Assembly: GCF_000143415.4 (NCBI RefSeq)
Contig: NW_003314320.1
Location: forward strand, 734,819 to 798,818
Reading direction: 5' to 3'
From: Selaginella moellendorffii
Taxonomy: Eukaryota > Streptophyta > Lycopodiopsida > Selaginellales > Selaginellaceae
Length of the DNA: 64,000 nucleotides
Both the position numbers and the translations under genes were made by a program. This document shows, piece after piece, positions 44,401 through 55,948 of this stretch. The first letter of the stretch is position 1. Every line of letters starts with the position of its first letter. The notes beneath the pieces are model-generated. The model ran no database searches, was not told the DNA's origin, and worked only from the letters and a program-made list of their open reading frames with translations.

Positions 44401-44836
44401 ACGAGCTCCTAATGCTAGGTCATGGGATCAGTATTTGACAAGTATTCTTCCACTTGTCTGAGCAGAGTCTGCCGAACACTTAGGCCGTGTACAAGTGGGA
44501 CAACAACGGCGCTACAACTCCCATCATCGTCCACCTGTGGAGTACAAAGTGAATGATTTGGTGTTAGTTCGTTTTCCCCATCTTACGGTACGTGGTTTAT
44601 CTAAGGGGCTCCTTGCGCAGTGGAAAGGACCGTATCGGGTGTTGCGGCAAGTTGGACCGCAAGTTTATGAGGTTTGGCATGACGTTCAGCAAGCCGATCC
44701 TCCAGAGATTGTGCATGTGCAACGGTTAAAACGCTTCATACAAAGGGATCAGGAGCAGTTAATACCGTCTACAGATCCGCCGATGCCTCCTCTTGACGTT
44801 CCTCCAGATCCCGGCCCATCTACAAGAGAACCCTGA
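41456..44836 (+). pseudogene. Element X Pol, single frame broken by four stops
   Basis: One reading frame runs from 41456 to 44836 with stops only at 43241 (TAG), 43502 (TAA), 43787 (TGA) and 44459 (TGA). Order: aspartic protease (VLVDTGSSLSSIA), reverse transcriptase (FCIDYRLLNE, FTKLDLASRYWQV, catalytic FIDD instead of YxDD), RNase H (LRVDASDIGLGGVL), zinc-binding and DDE integrase (FDLMGPF, LSDNGPAF, HPQSDGLVEQ), then a GPF/Y-like tail (LLAQWKGPYRVLRQVGPQVYEV). There are no frameshifts or large deletions. Each stop can arise from one C-to-T or G-to-A change in a Trp, Gln or Arg codon. Confidence 0.88.
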
Positions 44837-44850
44837 CGGCTTTCCATTAT

Positions 44851-44866
44851 TCCGAGAGGAGGGGAT
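44851..44866 (+). other. Polypurine tract of element X
   Basis: CCGAGAGGAGGGGATGA precedes the 3' LTR start at 44869; this is the usual plus-strand primer position. Confidence 0.75.
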
Positions 44867-44916
44867 GATGTGAGGGCCAAGTGTATGGCTACGATGCCGT
44901 ATACTAATATTAGCGT

Positions 44917-45064
44917 GAGCATGGTAAGATCGTTGACATTCAGGACATCACAAACCCGTTGCTATATGTGATTGGTATGTGGTGTTTACTCTCAATGAAG
45001 GTGACCTCGTGCTCGAAAAATTTGTGGCTTACAATTGCAATACTAAAATCTTGCAAACTTTCCT
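44917..45064. other. 148-bp filler inside the X 3' LTR, flanked by GCGT
   Basis: The 5' LTR of X reads TATTAGCGTAGTGG, but in the 3' LTR about 152 extra bases follow TATTAGCGT and end in a second GCGT (45065-45068). The insert has no LTR-like or inverted ends. One plus-strand frame reads DWYVVFTLNEGDLVLEKF, suggesting a captured gene fragment, but the family is not recognised. Element Y later inserted at its right edge. Confidence 0.65.
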
Positions 45065-45071
45065 GCGTAGT

Positions 45072-45444
45072 TGTCAGGAATCCCCCAATTCTTGCCACAT
45101 TCCTAACTCTCACCAGATTCCTGACCTGCAGACCACATTCCTGACTCTCGAGACACTTCCCTATTCCTGACTCTCGAGACACTTCTCGATTCCTGAGTCT
45201 CGAGCCACATTCCTGATGATGATGTGGCGCCTCCTCGACCTTAGCTATATTTAGGCCGTCCTCTATCCAAGAGTGGTGGAGCTTCATCAACCTATAGTAT
45301 ATATAGGTTAGCCTTGTTCCATTTCTCCACAATCTGAATCAACGCCAGTCTAAGGCCTTTTCTTTGTTTTCACTAGTTTTTCTCTTTGTCTTTTTGCATT
45401 TTCCAGTCTTGATCTTGTTAGGGGTCTTGACAGTGGTCTTGACA
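45072..45444 (+). repeat. 5' LTR of element Y
   Basis: 373 bp. It holds tandem units of about 26 bp (CCTGACTCTCGAGACACTTC...) and a TATA-like TATAGTATATATAGG near 45292-45307. Confidence 0.9.
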
Positions 45445-45542
45445 GTTTGATTCAGATTTGTGTTTTTTCGTTTTTTGATTTTTGTTTTGATTGTTTGATT
45501 ACCTTTGCCTTTTTTTCCCCCTTTTTTTCTTTCTTCTTGCCA

Positions 45543-47420
45543 ATGGAGTCTCCAAGCCATCCTGATTTCTTTGCTGAAGTCCTTGCAAAAATCCAGTATG
45601 AGAATACCGAGCTGAAGGCGACCCTTCTTCACATGCAGCAGGAGCTTGCTTCACTTTCGGCTCAAGGATCCAGCAAAGTTCCTGAACCGAAGGTGAGCTT
45701 CCCAGCGAAATTTTCAGGCAAGCGTTTGGAGCTTCGTGGATTCCTGAACCAGATGGAGTTGATCTTCGCACTTCAACATCGGCGGTACCCTACTCCCGAG
45801 TCTCAAATCGGCGCGATTGGGACGTTGCTCAAAGGTGCAGTTTTGTCATGGTTTTCTCCTCTTCTGGAGAAGAGCATGAAAGGGGTTGTGGTTCCAGAGT
45901 TGATGGATCTTCAATTGTTCAAAGAGAAGCTCGAAGCATGTTTTGGCGAGACGGATCGGGTTCGGGCTGCTACCACAAAGATGAGACGTCTCTCTCAGGG
46001 GTCTCGTCCTGCCTCGATCTACGCTGCAGAGTTCCAACTCCTTGCTTTGGACACTCAGTGGGATGAGCGGGCCCTGATTGACCAATTTCGTTTCGGCCTC
46101 AATAACGGTGTCAAGGATTTGTTGCTCACCATGGAGGATCCCAAGGACCTGTCGGATGCCATCAACAAAGCTGTTCGATGTGACAATCGTCTCTTTGAAC
46201 GTCGTCAGGAAAGTCGCCGCGCCGCTGTTTTTCCGTCCCAGACTCAGGAATCCCAGCTTGAGTCTTCGGGGCATACTCCTGAACCTACTGCTCCGGTTCC
46301 GATGGATACTTTTGGTACTCCCCGACTCATTAGAGGGAAGTTGAGTCCTGCAAACAGAGTAGGAGCTGTCTGTTTGGACTCCCCGAATAAAAATCACTTT
46401 TCTTCTTTATCAAGCTCCTCACCACCTTTCATCAAAGCCACCACCAATTCCCGCAACTTCCGCGTCCCATGTCTCCTTTCTTTCACTGGACAATCAGGAC
46501 TCAAGGCTCTGGCGTTACTAGACTCGGGTGCAACTTCCTGCTTCATGGACACGGACTTTGCTGCCCGACATCACGTTCCTCTTTCTCCTACCATACGGGA
46601 TTTGAGGGTTGAAGGCATTGGCGGGCATTTTGTGTCTCCATCTTCTGGACTTAGGGAAACGTTGCCCGTTCGAGTACACATCGGGTCCACCGTCACTGAT
46701 ATCGCCTTCAACATCATCAACAGCAAGTCCTCCTCTGTGGTGCTCGGTCTTCCTTGGTTCCAACTACATCAGCCTCAGATCTGTTGGAAGGAATTACAGC
46801 TCATCTCTCCCACGGCTTCCCCTGCTGTTTATCGAGTCCGAATCAGGAAAAGTTCCCTAAACTCAAATCGGGGTTCTGTTCCTGACTCTATAAAGTTTTC
46901 ACCCTCTTCTTTTTCCTCTCTTCCATCTTACACTGGACCGTATCCTCGTCTCATCATTCCATTTAGTCGTACGCCTCCTCCTATCTCCACAATCACTATG
47001 AAAGAACTCCTTCATGAAGAACCTCTTTTTCTTTTTGCTTTGCATGTTTCTCCTGTCAGTCTTCCTGAGAAGTATCATGATTTTGGGGATGTGTTTGACA
47101 AGAAAAAAGCTAGTGTACTGCCTGTTCATCGGCCTTATGATTGTCCCATTGATTTACAGGAGGGAGCGTCACCTCCATGGGGGCCTATCTACAGGTTATC
47201 CCCGTCCGAGCTTAAGGCCCTCAAAGAGTACGTGGATGAGAACCTTGCCTCGGGCTACATTCAGCATTCGCAGTCCCCGACTGGAGCACCTGTCTTCTTT
47301 GTCAAGAAGAAGGATGGGAGCTGCCAAAGTCAAGACTATTCTCAAATGGGAGCCTCCACAATCAATGTCGGATGTTCAGGTTTTCCTTGGCTTCGCCAAC
47401 TTCTACCGCAAATTCATTGA
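45543..47420 (+). pseudogene. Element Y Gag, protease and truncated reverse transcriptase
   Basis: A single frame starts MESPSHPDFFAEVLA at 45543; the open frame begins earlier, but its leader is low-complexity Phe-rich. Gag (FSGKRLELRGFLNQMELIF ... ACFGETDRVRAA) is fused in frame to a protease (ALLDSGATSCFMD near 46515) and the start of reverse transcriptase (GAPVFFVKKKDGS near 47283-47323). Directly after DGS the sequence jumps to the end of reverse transcriptase (AKVKTILKWEPP, read in another frame). The palm with its catalytic aspartates is missing. The out-of-frame tail ends at 47420. Confidence 0.87.
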
Positions 47421-49480
47421 TCACTACTCTGACATTGTCCTTCCTCTCACACATCTCACTCGCAAGGATGTTCCCTTCTCTTGGTCTGCTGCTGCCCAGC
47501 AGGCTTTCGACACACTCAAGGCGGCTTTCAGTTCTGCTCCTGTCTTGATCCATGCTGATTCCTCACAACCTTTCTTCATCGAGGTTGACGCCTCCGACTT
47601 TGCCATTGGTGCTGTGTTGTCTCAACTCGGAGCGGATCATGAACTTCATCCGGTCGCTTTCCATTCTTGGAAATTCCAGCCTGCGGAGATCAATTACGAA
47701 ATCCATGACAAGGAGCTCCTTGCCATCGTGGATTCCTTTGGAGAGTGGTGCCGTTTCTTGGAGGGGGCGAGCCTCAAACAACAGTCTGGACGGATCACAA
47801 AAATCTCGAGTACTTTGCCACTTCCCGAGTTTTAAGCCGTCGTCAAGCAAGGTGGGCACAATTCCTGAGTCGGTTTGACTTTGTTATCAAGTACAGACTT
47901 GGAAAGTTTCAAGGCCTTCCTGATGCTCTTTCAAGGCGCTCCTATCTCAGTCTCAGGCCTGGTAATCCTGCCTTCGATCAACAGGATCAAGTTATCCTCA
48001 GTCCTGATCAGCTTCAAGTTATGGCAATTTCCCTGGCCCCTCAGGACTCCTCCTTGATGGATGCAATCAGAAACGATCTTCAATCTGATGATCTCGCTAG
48101 CGACATCTTCCCCCATCTTCAGGCTGGACACCCAGTGACTCCCGACTGCTGGCGATTTATGAGTTCGAGTTCTTAGATGGCTTATTGTACCGTGGGGAGC
48201 AACTTTACGTTCCTGAAGGTGATGCTCGAAGGTTGGTCCTGATGGCGTGCCACGATAGCCCGACTGCTGGTCACTTCGGCATTGCGAAAACCTATGAGCT
48301 AGTTGCACGGGACTTTTGGTGGCCTCACATGGACGACTACATCAAAGCTTTTGTTACCTCCTGTGACACTTGTGCCCGGAATAAGGTACCTCGCCACCTT
48401 CCTTCAGGTTTGCTTCGTTCCCTTCCGGTCCCTTCAGGTCCTTGGGAATCCATCTCCATGGATTTCTTGAGTGATCTTCCGAGTTCTGGAGGCTTCAACA
48501 GCATTTTAGTCGTGGTGGATTGCTTCACAAAGATGGCGCACTTCTTGCCATGTACCAAGGAGTTTTCGGGCGAGGACATGGCAAAACTGGTATTCAGGGA
48601 AATTTTCCGACTTCATGGGATTCCTACAGATGTGGTTTCGGATCGGGGGCCTCAGTTCATCTCTCATTTCTGGCAACGGTTTTTGCAGCTGCTTGGAGTG
48701 AAGGCCAACCTCTCTTCGGCATATCATCCTCAAATTGATGGGCAGTCCGAGCGAACGATTCAGACGTTGGAACAATTCTTGAGGTGCTTCATCAACTATC
48801 ATTAGGATAACTGGTTCGATATCCTTCCCCTTGCTGAGTTCTCCTATAACAACTCTGTTCACTCCTCTCTTCGAGTTTCCCCCTTCTTTGCGAACTCTGG
48901 CCGAAATCCCCGATTCAATCTCTCACTTCCTTCTCCATCTGAATCCTCTCGTTCAAATCCCCGCTCTGAGGCATTTATCTCCAACCTCCAGGAAATCCAC
49001 AACTCCATCTCCTTCCACCTCCATCGTGCTCAGGAATCTCATAAAACATTTGCCAATGTCCATCGTCAGGATTGTCCCCTTTACAATATCGGGGATAAAG
49101 TCTGGCTCCTCGGGCGAAATATCTCCACCACCAGGCCCTGTCCAAAACTCGATTTCAAACGCCTTGGTCCTTTCCCTATCACTGCCATCATTAATCCTGT
49201 GACTTATCGCTTTGCACTTCCCTCCTCATATCAAATTCACCTTGTTTTTCACTCCTCTCTCCTTGAGCCTTATATTCCCAGTCCTATTCCAAATCGGGTC
49301 ATTCCTCCGCCTCCACCAGTGCAGCTCGAGGATGGGTCTGAGTACGAGGTTCAGGACATCCTTGATTCCAAGATTTCACGGTCTAAACTCTACTATCTGG
49401 TGGACTGGAAGGGTTACGGACCTGAGGAACGCACTTGGGAACCTGCGGACAACCTGATTCATTCCCCTGACCTTGTTTAG
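47324..49480 (+). pseudogene. Element Y RNase H, integrase and chromodomain (frameshifted)
   Basis: RNase H (IEVDASDFAIGAVLS) starts in the frame ending at 47835. It continues in a second frame (VWTDHKNLEYFA, 47745-48176) after a shift near 47765-47785, then shifts again near 48150. Integrase (48185-48805; HDSPTAGHFG, SDRGPQF, HPQIDGQSERTIQ) ends at a TAG that replaces a Gln-type codon, and the remaining integrase tail follows in other frames. The chromodomain (YEVQDILDSKISRSKLYYLVDWKGYGPEERTWEP) is at about 49343-49450 and the stop at 49480. Confidence 0.87.
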
Positions 49481-49614
49481 GACTTCCACCGCTGCTATCC
49501 TTCTCGTCCCAGTCCTCATTCTTTTTCTCCATCTCCCATCCCTCGCCGCTCATCTCATCCTCCTCTTCGTTCTCGTTCACATCCTCGTTCCACTCGTTCT
49601 TGAGGAGGGGGTGC

Positions 49615-50013
49615 TGTCAGGAATCCCCCAATTCTTGCCACATTCCTAACTCTCGCCAGATTCCTGACCTGCAGACCACATTCCTGACTCTCGAGACACT
49701 TCCCTATTCCTGACTCTCGAGACACTTCCCTATTTCTGACTCTTGAGACACTTCTCGATTCCTGAGTCTCGAGCCACATTCCTGATGATGATGTGGCGCC
49801 TCCTCGACCTCAGCTATATTTAGGCCGTCTTCGATCCAAGAGTGGTGGAGCTTCATCAACCTATAGTATATATAGGTTAGCCTTGTTCCATTTCTCCACA
49901 ATCTGAATCAATGCCAGTCTAAGGCCTCTTCTTTGTTTTCACTAGCTTTTCTCTTTGTCTTTTTGCATTTTCCAGTCTTGATCTTATTAGGGGTCTTGAC
50001 AGTGGTCTTGACA
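49615..50013 (+). repeat. 3' LTR of element Y (one extra 26-bp unit)
   Basis: Near-identical to the 5' LTR but 26 bp longer, because one more copy of the CTGACTCTCGAGACACTTCCCTATT unit is present. Confidence 0.9.
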
Positions 50014-50186
50014 GTAGTGGATTTTGGTAGCCGTCGGATTGGTTTCAATCCGGACCACTCGCTCCTGTATATAAGCTAGGGTTTTTGGGCTAATTGATAT
50101 GCACATTTTTGTATTCCCTTTCCGTATTCCATGCACTCACAACACAAATTTGTTAAAACAAAAAATATTGAGAAAATAATATATAT

Positions 50187-50450
50187 TTATAATAATAAGG
50201 GGGAGTTGCCAAACTTTTTGGGCACCAAATCTAGCCGTTGGATGGGGGTAACTATCACAGTGTTATTTCCTTAACCAAATTTTAGCGAATAACTACATTA
50301 ATGTTTGCTCTCAATCAATGGGAGATGGTTAATTGCCTGGGGTGAGAGAAGAAGGTGTTGTGATGCATGTTACATGCAAAGTGTGACTGGTATGGGCACT
50401 TAACCTTTTGTAGTGGAGACTCACTATTGTGTCACCTTCCTTATAATAAA
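50187..50450 (+). repeat. Dispersed repeat family R1, copy a
   Basis: AATAATAAGGGGGAGTTGCC ... TGTTTGCTCTCAATCAATGGGAG ... CTTTTGTAGTGGAGACTCA recurs at about 57272-57510 (with a later part at 58140-58190) and at 58705-58890. It is non-coding. An AAATTTGTTAAAACAAAAAATATTGAG tail on its left also occurs at 59260-59287. Confidence 0.7.
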
Positions 50451-52389
50451 TTTGATAATTTCCTTTGAGGAAGCACATTTTTATAAATAATTTTTCTTTC
50501 AAAGTGAAATTCGATATTTGTTATTTTGATATTATTCCAATCTAGTTTTCAATTTAACAAAATTATGATAATCAAAACAATGAGCATATGATCCACATTT
50601 ACTAGATGGTTAAAGTTGGCACTTAACATAACTAGATGAGCTATTGCCCAGCAAAGGGAAGTTCAAGGGTACTTAATCTATCCTAGGGGTTATAGTGGTG
50701 TAGTAGAGTTTTTGAGCTAGCTTGGGGGTGGTTAGGTGGTGAGGAACCTCAATAAAAAGTGTAACATAGTCTAAAGAGACAAAATCTTTGTCTTTTAGTA
50801 TTGAATTTTAATATTGGTATTAGAGGAGTTGGTTGCAATGGTCAACCAAGATGAACATTGAAATCCTATTATTGATGGTGGTGTTGATGATAGTACTAAC
50901 GGAGTTATAGAGGTTTGGACCATTCAAAGTGTTGTTCATGAGTTGCAAGCCCTTAATCAAAATCAACAAAAGATGTAAATGAAATGCATAGTAAGTAAAA
51001 CTTCCTTGGTGGATTGACTCAAGATTTCAACTTTTTCCAGTGATGGTGGTGTGGATGAGTGTTTGGTTTAACTAGCTAATGAAAAGAAGTTTTTGGTTGC
51101 TAGAGAAACTCTAGATATAAAAGCTTTAGTATTGCGAATAAAAAACCATTAATATCTACCATAAATGAGTTTGAAGTTATTTTTCATTTATGTTTTGCCC
51201 TTCATTATGACATAGAGAATGTTTGCACCAAACTTTGACATTTCCAGTAATGGAAAATAACACTTAGGGACTATACTCACTTGATTAGTCATGTTTCAAC
51301 AAAGGATTTAGATCAAAATAAGTCCTAGCCTTCATAATGAGAATATGTGACAACACTTGCGTTATTTCTTAGCCTATAAAGAGTTTGGAGGAGTTATTTG
51401 ATGTGGCTCGTCAACTTGATAATGATAATCACAAGTCTTGCAAATGTTTAAGAAATCCTTTTGTTAAGAATCTTTGTGATAATTGCCGTGGACATAAGGA
51501 TGGGAACAAACATCACAAGCTTGGCTACTTCAAATGCAAAGGGGTCAAAGAAGCAAATGTTCTTTGTAAAGAATTATTAACAAGGTTGTTATCATTATGG
51601 TGAGCTTGGACATTACAAAATTGATTGTCCACAGCTAAAGAACAAGCAGTAGAGCAAAAAGAATGGCCAATCTTCTATTGATGGTAAGTCAAATATTAAA
51701 AAGTTGCAAACTTTACAACATAAGGATGATGGGGGAAACCATTTTAGTCGAAGAAAGAGACTTTTGATCGTGGCTTATTAATTCAACTATGTGTGGAACA
51801 AGATGGAGTTTGAAGACATTTATACATCAGCTTTAATGCTAAAGGGCATGTTTCGTGGCAGTCCAATGTGGATTTTATTAGATAGTGGGAGCAATAATAA
51901 CTTTATTTCAACAAAGTTTATTAAAGAGTATGGCCTAGTGACATGAGGAGTTCTTCCATACATAGTGGAAAGTGCAACTACCCTTGCTCAACATTTTGAT
52001 GGTTGTGTAGAGAGGTTTGAAATGTTAGTTGGCAAAACCACACTTGTGGAGGCTTTTTATTTCATGGATATCCATCATATAGATTTCATTTTTGTGATGT
52101 TATGGTTGGTGAAGGTGGATCTAGAAATAAAGTGGGGTATTAAACATGTCTTGTTAAAGTATAATAGCATTAGTTTGGAGAGGGAATTCAGTCTTCAGTT
52201 GTTATATTTTTTGTTACATCTTTGAAGTGAGTTTTTCATAGACATAAACTTTCTAGTTACTTACTATTTGTTTATGACTTAAGGGACCAAGGCATGTGTG
52301 GGGGAGAGGTCACAATTGTAAAGAACCAACTCCCTGAAGTGTTGTAGGCTAAAGGATCCTTAAAAGCATGACCGAAATGATAAAGAGTT

Positions 52390-52745
52390 CATCGGATGAA
52401 ACTGAGTCTAAAATCAAATTCGAGACCGACTTTAAAACGAAGCTCGAAACTAAAATCGACTCCAAGACCGAGTTCAAAACTGAGTTTGAGACCGAGTTTG
52501 AGATCCGAGATCGGGTCCAAGATTGAGTCCAAGATTGAGTCTAAGACAGAGTCTAAGGTCAGGTCCAAGATCGAGTCCAAAATTGAGTCTGAGATTGAGT
52601 CTGAGGTCGAGTCCAAGATTAAGTCTGAGATGGAGTTTGAGATAGAGTCTAAATACTAATATAGATTGTGGGGTGAAAGCCCAAAGCATGTGTCTCCTAG
52701 GGGGGGCTACAAAGGGTTCCAAAAGTATAGTAGGGATAGTGAAGT
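52390..52745 (-). repeat. Inverted fragment of an LTR B-like sequence
   Basis: GAGTCCAAGATCGAGTC-type repeats (52390-52660) are the reverse complement of the B minisatellite in degraded form. The following GGGTGAAAGCCCAAAGCATGTGTCTC ... GTATAGTAGGGATAG (52674-52740) matches the block beside that minisatellite in B, read on the opposite strand, and also matches LTR A. Confidence 0.75.
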
Positions 52746-54316
52746 CCAAGAATCAGTTTTGAAGGAATTCTTTAGTGGTGCTTCCAAACTGACTTGAGGT
52801 TGAGGTTGGGTTTAGAGTGGGAGTGAGCATGGACTTGGGTGGTGTTGGAGGGGCCACTCAAGGAAGTGCTCAAGAGCAACTTTTACTAGAAACCAGCTGC
52901 AATGCTCCTGACTCATATAGAGTGTTGCCCCACTTAAGTACCTTGTGGCTCATTGGTCCTCACCCTTTTTAGGGGCTTGAACCTTTTATTCAGGATGGAA
53001 GTGGGGGAGTAGAGATACCTATACCGGGCCATTAGGCCACAATGTTTCCCCTCAATGTCCTGAAGTAAGTGTTGCACCCAAGGTTTGGGATTTAGAGGGT
53101 CCCATGATCAAGTCTTGTTATACCAAGGGATGTAAAAAAGTTGGAGGCTTGATATGCTTGGTTGCTTGTGCTTATGGGGAGTGTAGCCGAACCTTAAGTT
53201 TAATTTAACCCAAAGAGGGGGATTATGAGAAAATTTGGGAATTCGTGAATGGATGACTAATGCTTTATTGCTCGTGCAGTGAGTTGCTAAAATCAAGTAA
53301 TACCAAGTAGGAGTTGGTACAATAAGCAGGAACTTTGGCGAGGGAATTTAATTAAGGCCAAGGGTGTGGTGATCGGATAAATGAGGTAAGCTAGAAAATT
53401 GGAAAAAAAAAATTAATGCCTTACAACAATGTGGGATAATTTCAAGGAGTTTTTCAATGTTATGCAAAGGAGCAAAAGGTTTAATGACAAATCAAAGAGT
53501 TACTTAAGTTTAAATTTATTCAGCAAAATAAATTTTCATTTGGTGCCCCAATCTTGCTTGTGAGGGAAAAAGACGGTTTAATATAGATCTATATTGACTA
53601 TTTGTAAGCTCCTGAGTTTGGACTTCCTAAGAGGTCACCTAGCTCAATACTATTTAAACCCAAAAACACTTAACCCCAAATATCACAAGACCCTTAACCA
53701 ATTGGAAAAGGGGGTGCATTTTTGTTCATGGCCTTTTTTTTCTATACTTGAACCTTTATGGATTGCTTCTTGAGTCGTTCTCTTTAATTGCTTACACTAC
53801 TATGCCTTAAACAAGAAAATGGTGAAGGATAAGATGTTAATGCTACATGTGGGTCATATTAAATCAATTGACATAATATGTGTAATTATTGGCTCTTCAG
53901 AAGAGTGTCACTGCCTCTAACTTGGCTAAAGCTCTTGAGTAAAGATCATCTTTAGACAAATGGGTAGACCAAGCATGTGAATTAAGATATGTTACATTAT
54001 AGCATTGGTCAAAGGATCCTAAATCTTAAATTCTATTTATATCTTATACTGGTGCAATTTGCCCATAACAATAGCCAACATAGTGGAACCAAATTAAATC
54101 TTTACTTTGCCATGTTTGGAAGGCACCCTCAAATAACTGTAGAGTTGGGATTGCATTTGAGCAAGGATGTTTAAAATAAGTTTAATTTAGAAGCTAAAAT
54201 CACTTTCATATGGTTTGCAAAGTTTTTCTGCTACTGAACTTTGAGCCTCAATTACTAATGATGTCTTTTGGTAAACCAAAATCAGGAAATACTTCTTCAA
54301 AGTAGACTGAACTAAT

Positions 54317-55948
54317 TGTAAGCGATTAAATTTTCTATTCTACTTTAGTCACTTAACCACACCTTCAACCACTTGGAAGAGTCTCACTCACAACCTCCAT
54401 AAGTCCTATTCCAAATTTGAGGACTTGCTAGCCTCGATAATGGCATCCATGCCACTCAATCTTTGCATTTGGTCCAAATGCTCCACGTGTCTGATCCCAT
54501 GACCAACACCTAAAGGTACCACCGACATATTAGCCTGTTACGCTAAGGTTATGCTCATTCACCTTTGTCACACTGGTGATTTAACACCACCTACATCACA
54601 GTCCAATCTCTTAAAGACTAAGCCATCCGTTCATGAGTGATCATCCTAGATTCACTCTTTAGCATCCTTAGGATGCCTATAAATATAGGGAATAGCCTTC
54701 CCAATATTCTTTTTTTGGTCCCTTTCATCCACAACAGTGTTCACCAACATTGCCATTGGGTCAAAGCCCACAGGCTTGACCACTATATCCCACTGACCTT
54801 TGAGACTTCCTCACCATGTGACCATATCCTTGGTTTCTACACCAAAGGACTACTCCTCTTCCCTTCCATCGAAATAACATTTTGGAACACTATAGCCTTA
54901 TGTGAGCCTTGTGGGTACTCTCCCCACTTTCTACCTTTGAGTGCCCTAGCCATGTGGCTAGAGCAAGGTTTTAATGAATCATGCCAAATATCCAAGTAGG
55001 TAGTGCCACCCACACTTGGATTTGGAGTATCAACCATTTTGATTTCCTAGGGAGCTAGAGTCGGTTCTTAAACATTTCACCAAATTACCCTGTTTGTCTA
55101 TTCATATTCACTTTAACCTTGGACTCCTCAATAGATATATCATCACCCAACAAGTAGATATAACCTTCCTTGGTCACATTGGCCTTTTTTAGCCAAACTA
55201 GCTCCACTTAAATCCTCCCTCTACTATACTTTTAGAGCTCACCAAACCCCCTAGGGTTTGGGAGACAAACGCTTTGGGCTTTCACCCTTAGACTTGGACT
55301 TAAACTCGGACTCAATCTAGGTCTCAAACTCAGTCTCAAACTTGGACTTAGTTTTGGTTTCAATCTCAATCTCGGTCTCGGTCTTGGTCTCGGTCTCAAT
55401 CTTGGTCTCGGCCTTGGCCTTGACCTCACACTCCATCTTGGGTCCATCTTGGACTCCACCTCAAACTCCATCTCGGGTCCATTTCGAACTCCATCTTGGA
55501 TTCCATCTCGGATTGCATCTCGGGTCCATCTTGGACTCCATCTCAGGTCCATCTCGGGCTGCATCTCAAGTCCATTTTGGACTCCATCTCAGGTCCACCT
55601 CAGACTTCATCCCGAACTCCATTTTAGGTCCATATCAGGTTCATCTCGGGTTCATATCAGACTCCATCTCGGACTCCATCTCGGACTCCTTCTCAGACTC
55701 TTTTTGGGACTTGTTCTTGACACTTCCATATATCATAACACTTGGCATATGTCAATCCCTCTTGTGTCCCTTTTTAAAGATTCATTCACCAATTGTTTCG
55801 TGCTCATCTCTCGAGCACTTTGTTTAAAATTTCACTCCTACTCTTGACTTTCCAAGTCAGAGCCTTTGGTCCAAGGACTTCTGCTTCGACCACTACCATG
55901 TGGCACCCTTTTTACTCCACTTTAGGGCTTAGGGATTTTTGTCTCACA
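54317..55948 (+). mobile_element. Solo LTR B3 with imperfect 5-bp duplication
   Basis: 1632 bp starting TGTAAG and ending CTCACA like B1, flanked by CTAAT (54312-54316) and CTGAT (55949-55953), which differ at one base. Integrase-like sequence of element C continues on both sides. The copy is more diverged than B1 or B2 and its minisatellite (about 55285-55710) is less regular. Frames inside (for example 55342-55827, 55449-55847) are repeat artefacts. Confidence 0.83.

Larger units (their letters stand above)
45072..50013 (+). mobile_element. Element Y: chromovirus nested in the X 3' LTR
   Basis: LTRs 45072-45444 and 49615-50013 begin TGTCAGGAATCCCCC and end TTGACA. The 5-bp target duplication GTAGT (45067-45071 and 50014-50018) is perfect, so the nesting order is X, then filler, then Y. 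The polypurine tract GAGGAGGGGG lies just before the 3' LTR. The inside encodes gag-pol with a C-terminal chromodomain. It has a large internal deletion in reverse transcriptase and several frameshifts, so it cannot move by itself. The sequence after the 5' LTR (GTTTGATTCAG) is not the initiator-tRNA site. Confidence 0.93.
40048..50141 (+). mobile_element. Element X: Ty3/gypsy retrotransposon with short LTRs
   Basis: 5' LTR 40048-40221 (174 bp, TGTGAG...CTCACA). The 3' LTR is in two parts, 44869-44916 and from about 45069/50016 to 50141, because it holds a 148-bp filler and element Y. ACAC flanks both outer ends, giving a possible 4-bp target duplication. The LTR parts differ by only three transitions over about 174 bp, so the insertion is recent. 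Gag and pol are in different frames and no chromodomain is seen. The base after the 5' LTR starts TTGGTGGAGGTGAGG, so the primer is not initiator tRNA-Met; I cannot assign it. Confidence 0.9.

Noticed and set aside
51385-52225. Short frames as independent small genes
   Set aside because: They sit among zinc-knuckle and protease remnants of element C and have no separate support.
55342-55847. Two plus-strand frames of 132-161 residues
   Set aside because: They lie in the minisatellite of solo LTR B3.
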